Shown: piece by piece, positions 62,643 to 64,000 of the stretch
How positions within the stretch are numbered: position 1 is the stretch's first letter
How the letters are laid out: every line of letters begins with the position of its first letter
Source of the DNA: Alphaproteobacteria bacterium
GTDB taxonomy: Bacteria; Pseudomonadota; Alphaproteobacteria; UBA9219
Reading direction: 5' to 3'
Length of the DNA: 64,000 bases
Assembly (NCBI GenBank): GCA_026225415.1
Contig: JAMFSS010000009.1
Coordinates: forward strand, 256,062-320,061
Made by a program: the position numbers and the translations under genes
Notes under the pieces: generated by a model
The model's database searches: none
Told to the model about the DNA's origin: nothing
The model's input: only the letters and a program-made list of their open reading frames with translations

Positions 62643-64000
62643 TTATTCCTCGTTCGCAAAGCTGAAATTCGTCAGATAAGACTCGTACAAACGTACAGCT
62701 TCAACACCTTCAGGTAGTCGCCGGGCTATTGCCTGAAAGCGGCGGTCGTCATCGGTAACAATATAGGCCACGCGCAAATTCTTCGTTTTGTTTACGGCCT
62801 TGATGAAAGGCGTAGCCGCATCTACATCAGCTAACAAACCATAGGCATCCACTACGGCCCAGCCTTCGGGAGGAAGTTTGTCAATGCGGTTACCTCGACT
62901 GCCAGCACGCATCCACAGTAGTGGCGCGATCCGGGCAAAGGCCATGTTGTGATTAACCGAGACCGGCGTTTCATAGGTCAAAGTGAAGAATTCAGCATTC
63001 TCCTCAAAGCCGCTGGCCCTAGGGAAAGCGTCGGTGAACTTGTAGTCGCCCTTGATCGGGTTACCATCTGGGGTTTTGCCGGTAATCGCCGCCTGCACGC
63101 GCGGCTTGGTGATATAGTCGCAGATCCCCCACCGCTCCCATTCCGCATCACCGGGACGTAAGCCTTTGGCGTGCAGTGATGTTTGCTCTTTTGCCGCAAC
63201 TTCGTTGTTGGTTACGCTGATACATTGACGACTTCCAGCGTCCTGCTTGTTTAACCGCATTACGGCGTGGGCCGTTGTACCAGAACCGGAGAAGAAATCG
63301 AGAATGACCGCGTTGGGCTTGTTAGAGACGAAGAATCGAAGGGTATCTTCAACTGCGTAGAGAGATTTTGGAAAGGGGAACTTGCGGCCAGGAATAATTG
63401 ATCGCAATAGGGTGGAGCCGTATACGCTCGCATTGTGGGATCGCTTGTTCCAGAGCGTTCGAGGCCATGCCGCTGATGCTGTCTTGGTTGTATAAATGGG
63501 ATACCCGAATTTGTCGTTTCCTTCGCGAACAATTTCTCCATTGGCTATCTGTTTTCGCGCCCCGCCCTTTAGATAGGTAATAGCATATGATTTTCCGACG
63601 CGAGCCATCCCAGCCGAAAGCACGGTGGCAAAGGTATCTCGCCCGAGTTGCCAGCGACCTTCAGTGCCATCGGACCTGATTGGCCACTTAACTAATAGAT
63701 CTTCGGAATAATTGGAAGTCTCCGGGAGAGGGTTTCCCTTTCCCGGAGGATGCCCAATCTCGACAACACGCCGAGTCTCTCGGTCGACGATGATCGGATA
63801 GAACATGTCCTCTCTGGAAGCTCGAGTTGCGTCAGTACCTCGACGAAGCAGGCTGTCCCACGTCACCTTCGTTGCAACAATAGATTCCTCAGAATCGTCA
63901 TCAATTGGGCTCTCATCGAGTTCGCCGTCATCCATCTGAGCATCGTCCGTCGTTGCAATCATCGTATCACCAGTTGGCACTGCCTGAGCTTTTCCAAAAA
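62643..64000 (-). CDS. mod: Type III DNA methyltransferase, Mod subunit (5' end outside window)
   Basis: The frame is open to the right edge, so only the C-terminal ~450 residues are seen. They include the SAM-binding motif LDFFSGSGTTAHAVMRLN, the ALIGNED late region ICDYITKPRVQAAITGKTPD and the Mod-type C-terminus. The catalytic DPPY motif, which precedes this part in beta-class enzymes, must lie beyond base 64,000. Mod sets the recognition sequence and methylates adenine on one strand. Res follows after 3 bases, giving the usual mod-res order. Confidence 0.93.
   Translation of the reverse strand, partial: FGKAQAVPTGDTMIATTDDAQMDDGELDESPIDDDSEESIVATKVTWDSLLRRGTDATRASREDMFYPIIVDRETRRVVEIGHPPGKGNPLPETSNYSEDLLVKWPIRSDGTEGRWQLGRDTFATVLSAGMARVGKSYAITYLKGGARKQIANGEIVREGNDKFGYPIYTTKTASAAWPRTLWNKRSHNASVYGSTLLRSIIPGRKFPFPKSLYAVEDTLRFFVSNKPNAVILDFFSGSGTTAHAVMRLNKQDAGSRQCISVTNNEVAAKEQTSLHAKGLRPGDAEWERWGICDYITKPRVQAAITGKTPDGNPIKGDYKFTDAFPRASGFEENAEFFTLTYETPVSVNHNMAFARIAPLLWMRAGSRGNRIDKLPPEGWAVVDAYGLLADVDAATPFIKAVNKTKNLRVAYIVTDDDRRFQAIARRLPEGVEAVRLYESYLTNFSFANEE

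Overview
The window looks like a chromosome segment from an alphaproteobacterium of moderate GC content. The family assignments fit this: cytosolic purH, pyrC, ndk, pdxH and rlmN, a DipZ-MsrA-MsrB operon, an AmpG-type permease, DUF3775 and DUF1365 proteins, a COG3146 acyltransferase and a DUF5681/terminase pair. A Micavibrio-like or Rhodospirillales-like lineage is possible, but the sequence alone does not fix the genus.

Bases 1 to about 36,600 are mostly ordinary chromosome. They hold housekeeping genes (purH, a CtpA protease, a CDF transporter, pdxH, a DnaJ/CbpA-type co-chaperone, rlmN, pyrC, ndk), two tandem PilT/DotB-like ATPases with no other secretion gene nearby, and an extracytoplasmic methionine sulfoxide repair operon (msrB-msrA-dipZ). 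A large membrane-lipid cluster (22.4-32.3 kb) follows. It has two cyclopropane-fatty-acid-synthase-like methyltransferases, a FAD amine-oxidase-like protein, DUF1365, DUF1295 and DUF2177 proteins, a TetR regulator with a candidate operator, an alpha/beta hydrolase and an AmpG-like permease. A ClC-type channel gene ends the core.

Bases 36.6-41.8 kb are an accessory zone that looks rearranged. It contains an aldo/keto reductase stump and an unusual minus-strand operon: a reverse transcriptase fused to RNase HI, a GIY-YIG nuclease-like protein, and a trypsin-like protease interrupted by a frameshift. Just upstream of the reverse transcriptase lie two perfect 122-bp direct repeats and a small Gly/Cys-rich ORF. 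This operon is the best candidate for an undescribed system.

From 41,758 to the right edge the window is an integrated defence island. Its left boundary is a 44-nt copy of the 3' half of tRNA-Glu, as tyrosine integrases leave. The island holds an HNH-like zinc protein, a large STAND NTPase with an N-terminal Cap4/DUF4297-type nuclease (Avs-like), an AlpA regulator, a DUF3489-integrase fusion, a PLD-fold nuclease, an unknown membrane/soluble pair, a ParB-methyltransferase/DUF5681/terminase trio without capsid genes, two small nuclease-like genes next to an XRE regulator, a Gabija system (gajAB), and a type III restriction-modification system cut by the window end. The intact tRNA-Glu and right boundary should lie beyond base 64,000.
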